Source of the DNA: JBBQYD01 sp942493075
GTDB lineage: Bacteria; Verrucomicrobiota; Verrucomicrobiia; Limisphaerales; UBA8199
DNA length: 64,000 bases
Assembly: GCA_942493075.1 (NCBI GenBank)
Contig: OW818681.1
Span: forward strand, 3,720,001 to 3,784,000
Reading direction: 5' to 3'
Shown here: one piece after another, positions 33,350 through 44,500 of the stretch
Position numbering within the stretch: position 1 is the first letter of the stretch
Layout: each line of letters begins with the position of its first letter
The notes under the pieces: model-generated
The model's input: the letters and a program-made list of their open reading frames with translations, nothing else
Told to the model about the DNA's origin: nothing
The model's database searches: none
Position numbers and translations under genes: made by a program

Positions 33350-35650
33350 GTGAGAGGCCAGCCGATCTTGGGAACTGAAGTCCCATCGCGAATCACAAGG
33401 TTGTTCCGGCGCAGAACGGTCCGCTGGATACTATTGCTGCTGGCCGTGCTTGCGGCAGCATGGTTGAGCATTCGCCTTGTGCCCTTGCCAAAGGGGCTTC
33501 TGGATTCACAGCCCGCAGGAACCGAGTATCTGGATCGGGCAGGACGCCCCTTGCGGACACTGCCAGGAGGCGATGAACTGTTTCGCCGCCGGGTGGCTTA
33601 TCACGAGATCCCGCACGCCCTCGTCCAGGCCACACTCGCCGCGGAAGACCGCCGTTTCTGGAGACATCCCGGAGTTGATCTGCGCGGCACGACACGCGCC
33701 GGCTGGCAGTTGCTCAAGAACCGCCGGATCGTTTCCGGTGGCTCCACGATTACTCAGCAACTGATCAAGCTTTCCTATCCTCGAAAGCGCACCTTCCGTT
33801 CCAAGCTCATCGAAGCGGTTCAGGCGATCCGCCTGGAGCAGGTTTGGACCAAGCAGGAGATCCTTGCTGCTTACTTGAACCGGATCGAATATGGAAACGG
33901 TGTGGCTGGATGCGCCCTCGCCGCCCGCTATTACTTCGGAAAACCCTTGGAGGACTTAAGCCCCGCTGAGAGCGCGCTGCTGGCCGGCTTGCCTCAGGCC
34001 CCTACCCGGCTAAATCCCCTGGCCCATTTTGATCGCGCACGCAAGCGCCAACTCTGGATTCTCGACCAGATGCGCGCGTTAAACTGGCTGGAGGAGGAGG
34101 AGCATTCCCGGGCAAAGATTGAGCCGCTCGTTTTCCCAAGTGACCGTCGCGCATTTGAAGCGCCACATTTTGTGGATTTGCTGATGCAACACCCTGGTGT
34201 GCCACGCAGCGGAATCGTCCATACCAGCCTGGACCTCGAGTTGAACCAATACGCGGAGCGGGCGCTGCGCGGCCAGATAGCGAGCCTGCGAGACCATGCC
34301 GCCCAAAATGGGGCGCTCGTCATCATCAGTAACCGAACGGGTGAGGTGATCTCACTCGTCGGTTCGGAGGATTACTTCAACCCCTTGGGAGGCCAAGTCA
34401 ACGGCGCGTGGGCACCACGTTCACCCGGCTCAACGCTAAAGCCGTTTACATACTTGCTGGCTTTCGAACGTGGGGCGATGCCGTCCACGATCATCGCCGA
34501 TGTGCCCACGGATTTTTCAACAGCAACCGGGGTATTCTCTCCAGTCAACTTCGATCACAGGTGGTATGGGCCCGTAAGCTGCCGAATGGCGTTGGCAAAC
34601 TCCTTGAACATGCCAGCGATCAAGGCACTGGCCGACTTCGGAGGCCCACCCGCTCTAATAGCGCTTTTGCAGGACTGGGGGCTAACTACGCTGAACCGCA
34701 CCTCCGATTATTATGGTCTCGGGCTGACTCTAGGAAACGCAGAGGTGCGATTGCTGGAGTTGGCAAATGCGTATGCGCACCTGGCCCGCCTAGGCACCCG
34801 TTTGCCGTACCGGTTCACGGCGCCTCCGTCGCTTCCAACGGGGCCACGTGCCACCGACCCTTCGATCGCTTATCTGATTGCCGACATTCTCAGTGACAAT
34901 GATTCCCGTGCAACGGCCTTCGGATCGGAGTCCAGCCTTCGATTCCCTTTTAAAGTCGCCTGCAAAACGGGGACTAGCTCAAACTTCCGTGATAATTGGG
35001 CATTTGGCTACACCCCCGAATTCACGGTCGGCGTCTGGGTCGGAAACTTCGATGCCACGCCCATGCGCAACGTTTCCGGCGTCACTGGTGCCGCTCCGGT
35101 TCTACAGCAGGTGTTCAGGCATCTTCATCAGCGCTTTGGAACCTCTTGGTATGAGCATCCGCGGAATGTCGCCACCGTTTGGACGCACCGCCTGACTGGT
35201 AAACGGCTGTCCAATCCGGACAGAGTCCCACTAGCCGAGAGAATCGAAGAGCTGTTTCCTTCCGAGAACCTGGCTCCTGTCGAACACCCTGAAGATTACG
35301 ATGCTGTCGGCCGCGTAATCTTGTCCGCAGAATACAGGGATTGGGCCGGTAGCGCCGATAATTACCTTGGAGACCGTGTTGTGGTAGTAGCTACTGATTC
35401 ATTCCGCATCCTCTTTCCATTGCCGGGCACGGTGATTTATCTAGACCCGGATCTTCCGCGCGGAGGAGCCATCCTGCGGCCGCGAGTCGCAGGGGCGAGC
35501 GCCCCACGATGGACCAGTCCTTCCTTGCGGTGCGCGCAAGAGGGAGGAATGGACATTGCCGAACTGAAGCCTGGTCGTCACGATTTGCAGTGCATCGATC
35601 CTGTGAGCGGCAGGGAACTTACGACCTGGATCAAAGTGGTGTCGAAGTAA
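33350..35650 (+). CDS. pbpC: Penicillin-binding protein 1C (bifunctional transglycosylase/transpeptidase)
   Basis: 766 residues with a GTG start at 33350; a TTG at 33368 is an alternative. One N-terminal transmembrane anchor (WILLLLAVLAAAWLSI) is followed by the GT51 glycosyltransferase domain (ATLAAEDRRFWRHPGVD, GGSTITQQLIKL, RIEYGNGVAG). The transpeptidase domain has the Ser-x-x-Lys motif in SPGSTLKPFTYL and KTGTSSNFRDNW. The C-terminal ~85 residues are the BiPBP_C domain (GTVIYLDPDLP). It polymerises and cross-links peptidoglycan in the periplasm. In many bacteria pbpC is next to an alpha-2-macroglobulin gene; none is here. Confidence 0.94.
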   Translation: MRGQPILGTEVPSRITRLFRRRTVRWILLLLAVLAAAWLSIRLVPLPKGLLDSQPAGTEYLDRAGRPLRTLPGGDELFRRRVAYHEIPHALVQATLAAEDRRFWRHPGVDLRGTTRAGWQLLKNRRIVSGGSTITQQLIKLSYPRKRTFRSKLIEAVQAIRLEQVWTKQEILAAYLNRIEYGNGVAGCALAARYYFGKPLEDLSPAESALLAGLPQAPTRLNPLAHFDRARKRQLWILDQMRALNWLEEEEHSRAKIEPLVFPSDRRAFEAPHFVDLLMQHPGVPRSGIVHTSLDLELNQYAERALRGQIASLRDHAAQNGALVIISNRTGEVISLVGSEDYFNPLGGQVNGAWAPRSPGSTLKPFTYLLAFERGAMPSTIIADVPTDFSTATGVFSPVNFDHRWYGPVSCRMALANSLNMPAIKALADFGGPPALIALLQDWGLTTLNRTSDYYGLGLTLGNAEVRLLELANAYAHLARLGTRLPYRFTAPPSLPTGPRATDPSIAYLIADILSDNDSRATAFGSESSLRFPFKVACKTGTSSNFRDNWAFGYTPEFTVGVWVGNFDATPMRNVSGVTGAAPVLQQVFRHLHQRFGTSWYEHPRNVATVWTHRLTGKRLSNPDRVPLAERIEELFPSENLAPVEHPEDYDAVGRVILSAEYRDWAGSADNYLGDRVVVVATDSFRILFPLPGTVIYLDPDLPRGGAILRPRVAGASAPRWTSPSLRCAQEGGMDIAELKPGRHDLQCIDPVSGRELTTWIKVVSK

Positions 35651-35847
35651 CCACGGCTTCGGATGAATCCGCGCATGAAAGAGCTTCCGGGACGCAACCT
35701 CGTATCTGACGGACCTTCACCGGAGCTTTACTTCGATTTCACGATGCTTCGGGAGGCTGCTCCAGGTTGATTATTTGCTCGTTTCGAGAGCGCATTCCAA
35801 TACAATTGTCCGCCGAAGGAATTTCCCCGCTCGTGAGGCGATTCGCG

Positions 35848-38800
35848 ATGCGAATAAGGGGATATTCTTGCGCCATTGTGATGAGATCCGCTGTCGAAGC
35901 TTGCATCCCGCAGGGTGATCAGCCGAATTGGAGAGCCGTTTCCTCTAATTATTGGCTGGCTTGGCTCTTTGCTGGGATGCTTTGGCTAACGTTCGGCGGC
36001 AGTGCACTCCACGCCACGCCCAGGAACAGCTATCATCCGGAATACCTCATCGAAAACTGGTCGGCGGCCGAAGGAATCCCGGAGAATTCTGCTTTGGTGG
36101 TCGCTCAAACCCCTGACGGTTATATATGGATCGGCTCGACGGCTGGGCTGCTGCGGTTCAACGGACATGAGTTTTCACGGGCAAGCCGTTCGGGGGAGCT
36201 GAAGCAATTGGATACGACCGTCCAGCATCTCGCGGTAGATGGCAAAGGACGGCTTTGGGCAAGCACAACGACAGGACTGGCGGTCCTGGAAAAGGGGCGA
36301 TGGCGGCTGATAGACAGCACCAACGTGATTGCCCGCACCCTCGCAGAAAGCCCTGACGGAAAGATCCTGGCAGGCTCACCTGAGGGGCATCTGTTCCAGG
36401 TGGACGAAGTCACTGCCACACAAGTGACAAATGTTCCGGCGCTTGCCCCCAGCGGGGTGTTTTTGATCCCAGATGCAGTGTCGGGAAAGCTCTGGCTTGC
36501 CAATCGTTTTTTCATTGGGACCTGGACCAAAAAAGGCTGGGAACCGATCGGGCCGCAGCACGCGCCGCGTGGATCACTATTGGCAGGCGCGGCACGCACG
36601 GGAGGCATCTGGGTTTTCTTTGAGGGCCAGTTGTGGCATTACCAGTCCGATGGACAGACACGCCGCTGGAAAGGCCCCTCGATCGATTCGCCTCGCGAGC
36701 TATTTGAAGACGATTTGGGGAATCTTTGGGTGACCTCCGCCGTTCAAGGCTTGCTGCGGTGGCGCCCGGGCGAGGTGCCTGTCCGCCTCAACTCGACCAA
36801 CGGTCTGAATCATAGCACGGCGCGGTCGATCATGCAGGATGCGGAAGGCAACATCTGGGTAGGCACGTCCAGCAGCGGCCTGTACCGTCTCAAACGCCGG
36901 TATTTCAAGAATGCTGGAGTCGCGGATGGCTTGACCGATCACATTGTTAAGACTGTGGCGGAGGAACGCCCAGGCCAGATGGTGTTTGGAACACAAGGCG
37001 GCGGCATGGGACGCATCGTTGATGACCGGGTGGTGTGGGCGCGCGCGCCCATGAACCAGGTTGGGCGGTTCGCATGGAGCGTGCTGCGCGATCGTGAGGG
37101 GCGAGTCTGGACAGGGACCTACAGCCAGGGCCTCTTCGTCGAAGAGAATGGAATCGAAAGACCCTTTCGATTGCCGCGACGGCTAGGCCCATCTGTGGCA
37201 GCGTTGCTTGAGGACTCGAAAGGCAGAATTTGGGTGGGGGCCTCCTTGGGGCTCGGCGTTATCGAACACGGGACCGTGAGCCTTTGGAATGCTGGCGCGG
37301 AGTTCACCAATATTAACGTGCGCACCATCGTGGAAGACCAGCGGGCCAGCACCCTTTGGCTCGGCACGTACGGCCATGGCTTATGGAAACTGGATCTCGC
37401 GCATCCAGGAACAGCCATCCACATAGAAGGATTGCCCCGCAAACGGATTACTGCGTTGAGCATGGATGAGGACGGTTGCGTTTGGGCAGGGGTTTTTGGT
37501 GAAGGGCTCTTCTGCATCCGTAATGGTCGGATCTCATCGGTTGGGAGGCAACAGGGCTTGCCCGCCAGCACTATCGGATCGATTCTGGAGGATGGAAGAG
37601 GGTATTTCTGGCTCGGTTCGGATCAAGGCATCATCCGAGTGACTCGTGAGGGGCTCCATGCTGCAGCCTCGGGAAAGGCTCCCACGGCCACCTTCAACCT
37701 CTTCAACACATCCGACGGCATGGCGGTGCAAGAGTGTTCAGAGGGACACCAACCCAGCGCGGTCCGCGACAGCCAAGGCAGTCTATGGTTCGGCACTTTG
37801 CACGGGCTTGTCCACGTAGATCCCGCGGGGCTGCGTTTGAATCACCGTCCCCCTCCCGTTCAGATCGAACAGTTCAGCTATCTGGATCGAGAGGGAACCA
37901 ATCACGTAATCGCCAGCCCGCATGATGGAGAAATCCGCGTTCCTGCCGGAAGCACCGGTTTCCAATTTCGCTACGCCGCCCTGACTTATACCGCCCCCGA
38001 GAAAGTGCGCTATACTCATCATTTGGATGGTGTGCCGGGAAGCAATCTCCAGGCGGATAATCGCAGGATCGCAGAATTTCAGAGCCTTCCTCCCGGGGCT
38101 TACCGTTTCGTTGTCAGGGCAGCCAATAATGACGGGGTTTGGAGCCAGCAAGGAGCTGCTATCGGGCTCGTAGTCGAGCCGTTTATCTGGCAGACTTTCT
38201 GGTTTCGTGCGCTGGCGATGCTGGCATTGTTAGGCGGAATTGCCATGGCAGGCTGGCGAGCCGCGCGTGACCGCTATCGCGGGCAAATCGAAAAACTGGA
38301 GCAGCAACGGGTGCTGGCCCATGAACGCGCCAGGCTGGCGGCAGTGATGGATGCCACCACTGATCTGGTCGCGTTCGCTGATCGCGAGGGAAACCTGCTC
38401 CACCTGAATCCAGCAGGTGGAAAACTGCTTCAGATTCGGGACAACCCGGTTCCGAAAGACTCAAAGATCGACCACCTCTTCCCTCCCCAGGCTGCGGAGC
38501 GGTTCCGCAACGAAGCCCTCCCCACTGCGGAAAGAGAAGGCACCTGGCAGGGTGAAAGCATTTTAAAACGGGCTGATGGTGCCGAGGTTCCCGTCTCACA
38601 GGTTGTGATCACGCATCGTGATTCCAATGGCCAGGTCGCATTTATTTCCACCATCGCCCGGGACATCTCTGATCAGAAACGTGCTGCGGAAGAAAAAGAC
38701 CGTCTCCAGGCCCGTTTGATGCAGGCGCAGAAACTTGAGTCCGTTGGAAGGCTGGCCGGCGGTGTAGCTCACGATTTCAACAACATGCTCCAGGTCATTC

Positions 38801-39867
38801 TGGGCAACGTTGAGATGGCGCTGAGCCAGGTGCAGCCCGGCACTGCCTTGGATCGTGATTTAGTAGAGATTCGCCGATCGGCTCAACGCTCAGCGGAGCT
38901 CACGCGCCAACTGCTGGGCTTCGCCAGAAAACAGGCTGCCAGCCCACGCGTGCTGGACCTCAACGAAACCGTTGACGGCATGCTCCGGATGTTGCGGAGG
39001 TTGCTGGGGGAAAACGTTCAGCTTTCCTGGTGCCCGGGACCAAGGCTTTGGCCGGTTAATATCGACCCCGTACAGGTGGACCAGATCCTGGCAAACCTCG
39101 CGACCAATGCGCGCGATGCTGTCGCCGGCGCGGGCCGTGTTGTCGTTGAAACGCACAATCTAACTGTGGAACCTGGCAGCCAGCGGCTCCCTGAAGACCA
39201 CCCGGCCGGGGATTACGTAGTTCTTTCAGTGACTGACAGTGGGAATGGCATCCCCCCCGAGATTGCGGACCACCTGTTTGAGCCGTTCTTTACAACCAAG
39301 GCTCTAGGGGAAGGCACTGGCCTCGGACTGGCGACGGTGTTCGGAATCGTAAAACAAAACGCGGGCACCATCACAGTAGAAAGCCAGGCCGGCGAAGGGA
39401 CAACGTTTAATATCCTCCTGCCGCGAGCCACGTCTATAAAGGAGCCGCTCGAGCTTCTCGCCTCACCCTTGCCGGGGGGCAATGAGACCTTGCTCCTGGT
39501 GGAGGACGAACCCCAGATCCTGGAGCTCGGAAAACGCACGCTGGAGGCCTTGGGCTACCGTGTGATATCGGCCTGCCACCCCCAGGAAGCCGTCGAACTC
39601 GCCCAGAAGCATGAGGGCCGTATTGACCTGCTGGTGACTGACATTGTAATGCCTCAGATGAATGGGAAACAATTGCGGGAGGAACTGGATAAGCTCCAAC
39701 CAGCGATCAGGTGCTTATACATGTCTGGTTACCCTGATGACATCATTGCTCTCAACGGAGGGTTGGGTCCGAACGAAGCCTTCATCCAGAAACCGTTCAC
39801 TCTCCAAGACTTCACGGATAAGGTCCGCATGGTTCTGAGCTCAGCGGATTCGAGACCGGGATTCTGA
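35848..39867 (+). CDS. Hybrid two-component sensor: propeller repeats, Y_Y_Y, PAS, kinase and receiver
   Basis: 1,339 residues from the ATG at 35848 (a TTG at 35767 and an ATG at 35881 are alternatives). After a signal/anchor (LAWLFAGMLWLTF) come about 14 repeats of the two-component-regulator propeller type (GYIWIGSTAGLLRFNG, NIWVGTSSSGLYRL), forming two periplasmic propellers to about residue 650. A Y_Y_Y domain, a transmembrane helix near 790 (ALAMLALLGGIAMAGW), a coiled linker and a PAS domain follow. The kinase phospho-acceptor is His975 in GGVAHDFNNML. The ATPase has GTGLGLATVFGIVKQ. The C-terminal receiver holds Asp1265 in LLVTDIVMPQMNG. Such sensors often respond to polysaccharide breakdown products; there is no AraC output domain, so the receiver must pass the signal on. 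The 3' end overlaps the convergent GyrI-like gene by 27 bases. Confidence 0.92.
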   Translation: MRIRGYSCAIVMRSAVEACIPQGDQPNWRAVSSNYWLAWLFAGMLWLTFGGSALHATPRNSYHPEYLIENWSAAEGIPENSALVVAQTPDGYIWIGSTAGLLRFNGHEFSRASRSGELKQLDTTVQHLAVDGKGRLWASTTTGLAVLEKGRWRLIDSTNVIARTLAESPDGKILAGSPEGHLFQVDEVTATQVTNVPALAPSGVFLIPDAVSGKLWLANRFFIGTWTKKGWEPIGPQHAPRGSLLAGAARTGGIWVFFEGQLWHYQSDGQTRRWKGPSIDSPRELFEDDLGNLWVTSAVQGLLRWRPGEVPVRLNSTNGLNHSTARSIMQDAEGNIWVGTSSSGLYRLKRRYFKNAGVADGLTDHIVKTVAEERPGQMVFGTQGGGMGRIVDDRVVWARAPMNQVGRFAWSVLRDREGRVWTGTYSQGLFVEENGIERPFRLPRRLGPSVAALLEDSKGRIWVGASLGLGVIEHGTVSLWNAGAEFTNINVRTIVEDQRASTLWLGTYGHGLWKLDLAHPGTAIHIEGLPRKRITALSMDEDGCVWAGVFGEGLFCIRNGRISSVGRQQGLPASTIGSILEDGRGYFWLGSDQGIIRVTREGLHAAASGKAPTATFNLFNTSDGMAVQECSEGHQPSAVRDSQGSLWFGTLHGLVHVDPAGLRLNHRPPPVQIEQFSYLDREGTNHVIASPHDGEIRVPAGSTGFQFRYAALTYTAPEKVRYTHHLDGVPGSNLQADNRRIAEFQSLPPGAYRFVVRAANNDGVWSQQGAAIGLVVEPFIWQTFWFRALAMLALLGGIAMAGWRAARDRYRGQIEKLEQQRVLAHERARLAAVMDATTDLVAFADREGNLLHLNPAGGKLLQIRDNPVPKDSKIDHLFPPQAAERFRNEALPTAEREGTWQGESILKRADGAEVPVSQVVITHRDSNGQVAFISTIARDISDQKRAAEEKDRLQARLMQAQKLESVGRLAGGVAHDFNNMLQVILGNVEMALSQVQPGTALDRDLVEIRRSAQRSAELTRQLLGFARKQAASPRVLDLNETVDGMLRMLRRLLGENVQLSWCPGPRLWPVNIDPVQVDQILANLATNARDAVAGAGRVVVETHNLTVEPGSQRLPEDHPAGDYVVLSVTDSGNGIPPEIADHLFEPFFTTKALGEGTGLGLATVFGIVKQNAGTITVESQAGEGTTFNILLPRATSIKEPLELLASPLPGGNETLLLVEDEPQILELGKRTLEALGYRVISACHPQEAVELAQKHEGRIDLLVTDIVMPQMNGKQLREELDKLQPAIRCLYMSGYPDDIIALNGGLGPNEAFIQKPFTLQDFTDKVRMVLSSADSRPGF

Positions 39868-40503
39868 GCGCTCCCGAGAATCTGCTTCGCTTACTGGTTG
39901 AACACTTTGACGCACGATCGTTTTCAGTCGCTCCGGGGGAATGCGCCTTGGATCAGAGACGTAAATTTCGTGATGCAATCCGGTTGCGGCAAACCCCTGA
40001 GCGGCGGCAAACGAAAGCATCTTTTCCACCGTGTCCCCAACCTTTTCATACGGACCCACGTGCAGCATCTGAACACAGCGGCCTTCGATCAGAGAGTAAA
40101 GGCTCACTGCCTGCGTCCCTGCGGCGTTGCCGCGCTTCTTTAGCGCGGCGCGCGCTGCGTCCAATTCTCTGGGAGCAACGAAGTCTGGCGTTCGGATCAT
40201 GAGCCGCCAGCACCACTGTGATTTGGGCAAGCCAGCAAAACATCCATCCTCCTGCGGGCCCCACCATTGTGATTCGAGCTTCGAAACCGTGTAGTCCGTG
40301 CGGCCATCAAATTTCCTGGTCATCTTAATGGTGTACGCCATGGCATAGAGCGCACCGACCTTGGCAGAGAACTCCTCGCCTCCCGGCTCCCCCTGCCCTT
40401 CGACGGCCAGGTAGATCGCTTCAGACATGGTCATCAACACCGGCTTGCGCGGTGCTGCGTAGTCGGCTTTCCAGAGCTTTGCCAGATCGATTTTGTCTCC
40501 CAT
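39841..40503 (-). CDS. GyrI-like small-molecule-binding protein
   Basis: A 220-residue protein with a stand-alone GyrI-like/SRPBCC-type effector-binding domain: YLAVEGQGEPGGEEFSAKVG, YTVSKLESQWWGPQE, and CVQMLHVGPYEKVGDTVEKM followed by HHEIYVSDPRRIPPERLKT. The last element is the conserved end of this family. There is no DNA-binding domain. It starts 11 bases after the AraC-type gene and is probably cotranscribed with it. The family binds varied small molecules; the ligand is unknown. Confidence 0.85.
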   Translation of the reverse strand: MGDKIDLAKLWKADYAAPRKPVLMTMSEAIYLAVEGQGEPGGEEFSAKVGALYAMAYTIKMTRKFDGRTDYTVSKLESQWWGPQEDGCFAGLPKSQWCWRLMIRTPDFVAPRELDAARAALKKRGNAAGTQAVSLYSLIEGRCVQMLHVGPYEKVGDTVEKMLSFAAAQGFAATGLHHEIYVSDPRRIPPERLKTIVRQSVQPVSEADSRERSESRSRIR

Positions 40504-40514
40504 AACAGTTCTTT

Positions 40515-41420
40515 CTACTTCAGCGGCACATGGACCTCCGTAACCAGGTCAGCGGGCGCCGTGGAGTTCGGATCATTCTGATAGAGTTCAAGGCTCGGCC
40601 CATCGCCCATCTCCCGGCCGCTGCGAGGCAGCCATTGACCGAATACCCGGGCATACGTTTTCGAAAGGTTCTGATAGGGACCGTAATGCACCGTAACAGC
40701 GTAGTCACCACCGGGGATTGTTTGAACACCAATCTCTCCGACAGGCCGGAACTCAGGACCCACGGTGGCGCAGGCGTCATACCGCACCTTGTCGGGTGGG
40801 GTTACTTCCGGATCATCATGGCACAAACCGATAAACTGGGTCTCACCTGTGAAGTAACCCTCTTTTCCCAAATAGGCGCAGAGCTTGTCCCAAGCTTTGC
40901 CACACTCCTGATAAGGGCCTGTATGACGCACGAACGCTACCCGGCGTGCGGGCATAGTCTGGATCTCAACGACGAACTTACTCGGATCTGGTTTCACGGT
41001 TTTGAATGTCTTAACTACATTTTCCTCGCTGTAATGCACCCCGGATGGAGCGCGGCGGATTGCAACCGGCCGGCGAGGCTGACGTAGAACGCGAAACTTA
41101 GAAGGCGAAACCTCGAAGGCGGTTTTGAACGCACGTGAGAATGCCTCATGTGTCTCATAGCCCGCATCGAAAGCAATTTCAGTAACCGCTTGCGATGAGC
41201 TTTTCAGGCGAAGCGCCGCCCTCTCCAGGCGGAGCCGCCTGATGTGTTCCTGAACACTCTCACCAACCATTCCTCGGAAGACCCGGTGAAAATGGTAAGG
41301 CGAAAAGTGAGCCAGCCTTGCTAAAGACTCAAGATCAAGCGGCTCGTCCAGCCGTTGCTGAATATGAATCAGCACTGGCAACAACCGCTGCTTGTAATCC
41401 TGCAAAGTGACAGCCTTCAT
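40515..41420 (-). CDS. AraC-family transcriptional regulator with C-terminal GyrI-like domain
   Basis: A 301-residue regulator with an N-terminal double helix-turn-helix of the AraC type (about residues 10-110: LARLAHFSPYHFHRVFRGMV, AVTEIAFDAGYETHEAFSRA) and a C-terminal GyrI-like effector-binding domain (about 145-300, with VAFVRHTGPYQECGKAW and GGDYAVTVHYGPYQNL). This is the Rob/SoxS-like arrangement with the domain order HTH then ligand domain. It sits just upstream of a stand-alone GyrI-like gene. The regulated genes and ligand are not evident. Confidence 0.92.
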   Translation of the reverse strand: MKAVTLQDYKQRLLPVLIHIQQRLDEPLDLESLARLAHFSPYHFHRVFRGMVGESVQEHIRRLRLERAALRLKSSSQAVTEIAFDAGYETHEAFSRAFKTAFEVSPSKFRVLRQPRRPVAIRRAPSGVHYSEENVVKTFKTVKPDPSKFVVEIQTMPARRVAFVRHTGPYQECGKAWDKLCAYLGKEGYFTGETQFIGLCHDDPEVTPPDKVRYDACATVGPEFRPVGEIGVQTIPGGDYAVTVHYGPYQNLSKTYARVFGQWLPRSGREMGDGPSLELYQNDPNSTAPADLVTEVHVPLK

Positions 41421-41500
41421 GACACGCTCTACTCAGTAAGCGCATTCTGCTCCAATTCCCCGGCCGCCGCTTGATCGATCTTGCTGATTTTACGAATCAC

Positions 41501-44500
41501 TCAGCGGACCAGTCGCTGGCGCCCTAACTGCGCCGGATCTTCCTTTGTGAACGGTCGCAAACGGAAGCTGTAGTTGTAGCTCGCACAGGGAATGAGATGC
41601 TCCTTATGCGGCCAGGCGCCCCAGCTATCATCGCCGCCAACCCCTTGCTGGTTGGCATCAACGTTGAGAACCACAATGTCGCGCCGAGGCAGTTCAAACG
41701 GATGCTCGGCTACCTGCAAATCATCTGTGGTATGATGCAACGCGTTCACACTCACCAACGGATCACCAGCCACAAGCAACCCTATGCGTTTGCCGTTCTG
41801 AAGCGCCGCCCAACGAACATCCACCTTGTTACCAGTCTCCCCAGGCTCTACGTATAAACGGCAGAACTGGTCTCGAATGTCACCTCGATACTCCCCTACC
41901 CTGGCGTCTTTGCGATCGCGATAGGTCTCCTGCGGACCAGGGCCAAACCAGCGGATGGTCTCAAAGCCTGCAGGAAGAACCATCTGCATTCCCAGTCGCG
42001 GAAGGGCGGGAAGGTTTGTTCGAGCCGGAACAAAACCCGCATTGACGACCACATCACCACTGCCGAAAACTTCATACGTCGTCGTCCATTCTGCACCTGC
42101 TGCCCCTGGGAGGGTCAACCGCGCGGTTACCTGCACTGCTGCTCCACGGGATGTTACATCCAGGCTCTTCAGGACAGGATTCAAATGAGCGTAACGCCAA
42201 ATACCCTGGCTCTTTGGCATGTCGCGACCGCGATCGTTATCCACTGGCGCACGCCAGAAATCAGGGCGCAACGGTTGCTCAAGCACTCGCTCTTTATCGT
42301 AGGTCCAGGAGACCAGATCGCCTGTGGCCGAATCGAATACGAGTTCGAACTTGTCTCCAGTAATACGCACAGCCGCCGCCGTGCGAGTTGTTTTAGTAGC
42401 AGATGCCTTTGCAAGATTGATCACTGGTGCAGGCGAAGAATCAGGCAGCTTGAACTGGTCCCATGCAACTTCATGGTTTTTCCTCGCCCACAGCTCCTCT
42501 TTCTTTAGCCGATAGCTTATCTGCACAAAGTACTCCTTCCCAGGAGCAGGCACAAACGACTTGGTCGGAAGCGTGAACCGCTTGGACTCACCCGGGCGAA
42601 CATTCAGGGAAGAAAGCTCCCCGGACTGAATCGTCTCACCATCCTCGGTGAGCTGCCAGTGGGCGGTGACGAGGCTGTTTAGATTCAAGAAGTCATACCA
42701 GTTACGAACCTCAAAGGTACGGCCTTTCAGGTCAACAGCTTTGGTGTGGATGAATTGATAAATGTGCTTCACCTCCAGCAATCCGGGGTGTGGTTCGCGA
42801 TCTGGTGAAACCACTCCGTTGCAGCAGAAGTTCTGATCGCTTGGGGTGCCCGGTCGCCCGAAATCGCCACCAAAGGCATAAAACTCACCCGGATTTCGCG
42901 GACGCGCTTCCTGTTTCGCATCTTTGAAAGACACCAACAGTTCCAGGTTCTCGCGGTCGGCCGGCAGTGCCTTTGTCACTTCCAGAGGTTTCAATGCCCG
43001 TTTGTAAATCCTGGCCTCGGCAATCAACCCGGCAAACGAGCGGTTGTGTTCTTGAGCATTCGCACCGATTTCCACTGGAAACGGTGTGCTCTGGATGTTC
43101 CCTGTGAAGGGCCGGCTGGCGACGAGGCTGCCATCCAGATAAAGGCGCAACTCACGAGCATCGAAAACGCCAGCCACGTCATGCCAAACCCCGATCCAAT
43201 TCTCCGGCAGGGTTGCACTTGCCGTCACCCAACCATGGGATCGGGCGTCGAAAACGAAGAACTCCAGTTGCTTACCCTGGGTAACCTGGATTGCCCATTG
43301 CGTGTCGCCCTTGCTGATAATCGTGCTGTGCCCTCCGGCATAGGCAGGCTTTACGCGCGCCGTAAGCGTAAAGGGGCCGGTTAAATCGAGCTGGGGGCTT
43401 AGTGGCAAACGCGCCGCGCCTGCATACACTCCTTCCACCTTGTAGCCGTAAGGGGAGAAGATTCTTAACCCATGCCGGCTCGAATCAGTCAGTATCCAAC
43501 CAGCAGGGACCTTGGTTCGCAATCCCTGGTCAACCCAATCCCAGATAAATCCACCTTGCAGGTAGGGTTTCTCGTAGATTTGCGACCAGTATGCCCACAT
43601 CCCACCGCTGCTGTTTCCCATCGCATGTGAGTACTCGCACATGATCATCGGACGACCGCGTCCCTTTTCGGGATCAGGCGCGAGCTTGGCAGCGTAATTG
43701 GCCATCTCTTCCGGTGAAGGATACATGGGACAAAAAATGTCCGTGTTCCGGTCCAACCCAGCTCGTTCATAATGCACAGGACGGCTGGCATCGCGCGCTT
43801 TCACCCAATCGTAGGTAGCGTGGAAATTAGAGCCGTTCCCAGCTTCATTGCCCAGCGACCAGATAATCACCGACGGATGGTTCTTGTCGCGTTCGACCAT
43901 CCGAATCGTCCGGTCCATGTGGGCATCGAGCCACTCGGGCACTATAGCCAGCGTCTTCTCACCGTAACCCATGCCATGGCTTTCCACGTTGGCCTCGTCT
44001 ATCAAGTAAAGCCCATACTGATTGCAGAGGTTATACCACGCCGGATGATCGGGGTAATGACAGGTCCGGACTGCATTCACATTGTGCTGTTTCATCACCA
44101 GGATGTCCCGGATCATACCCTCCACGGTGATTGCTTGCCCGAGGTCCGGATCATGCTCATGACGGTTAACACCCTTGAAGAGGACGCGCCTCCCGTTGAC
44201 AAGCAGGGAGCCGTCCTTAATCTCGACCTTTCGGAAACCGACTTCCACCGGGATGACCTCAATAAACTCACCCTTTGCATCCTTCAGGCTCAGAAACAAC
44301 TTATGTAAGGCTGGTGTTTCGGCACTCCACAGAGGCGGGTTGGCGATCTCAATGCCTACCTGAACAGATTTTTCGCCCACTTCAACCTGGCCCTTGGATT
44401 GAACGGTGGCAATGCCATCGCCCGAAGGGTTGAACAGGGTGGCCTCCACCGTAACGGGCTTGGTCGAGCGACCTGTATTCTGCACTTGCGCCGCCACGGT

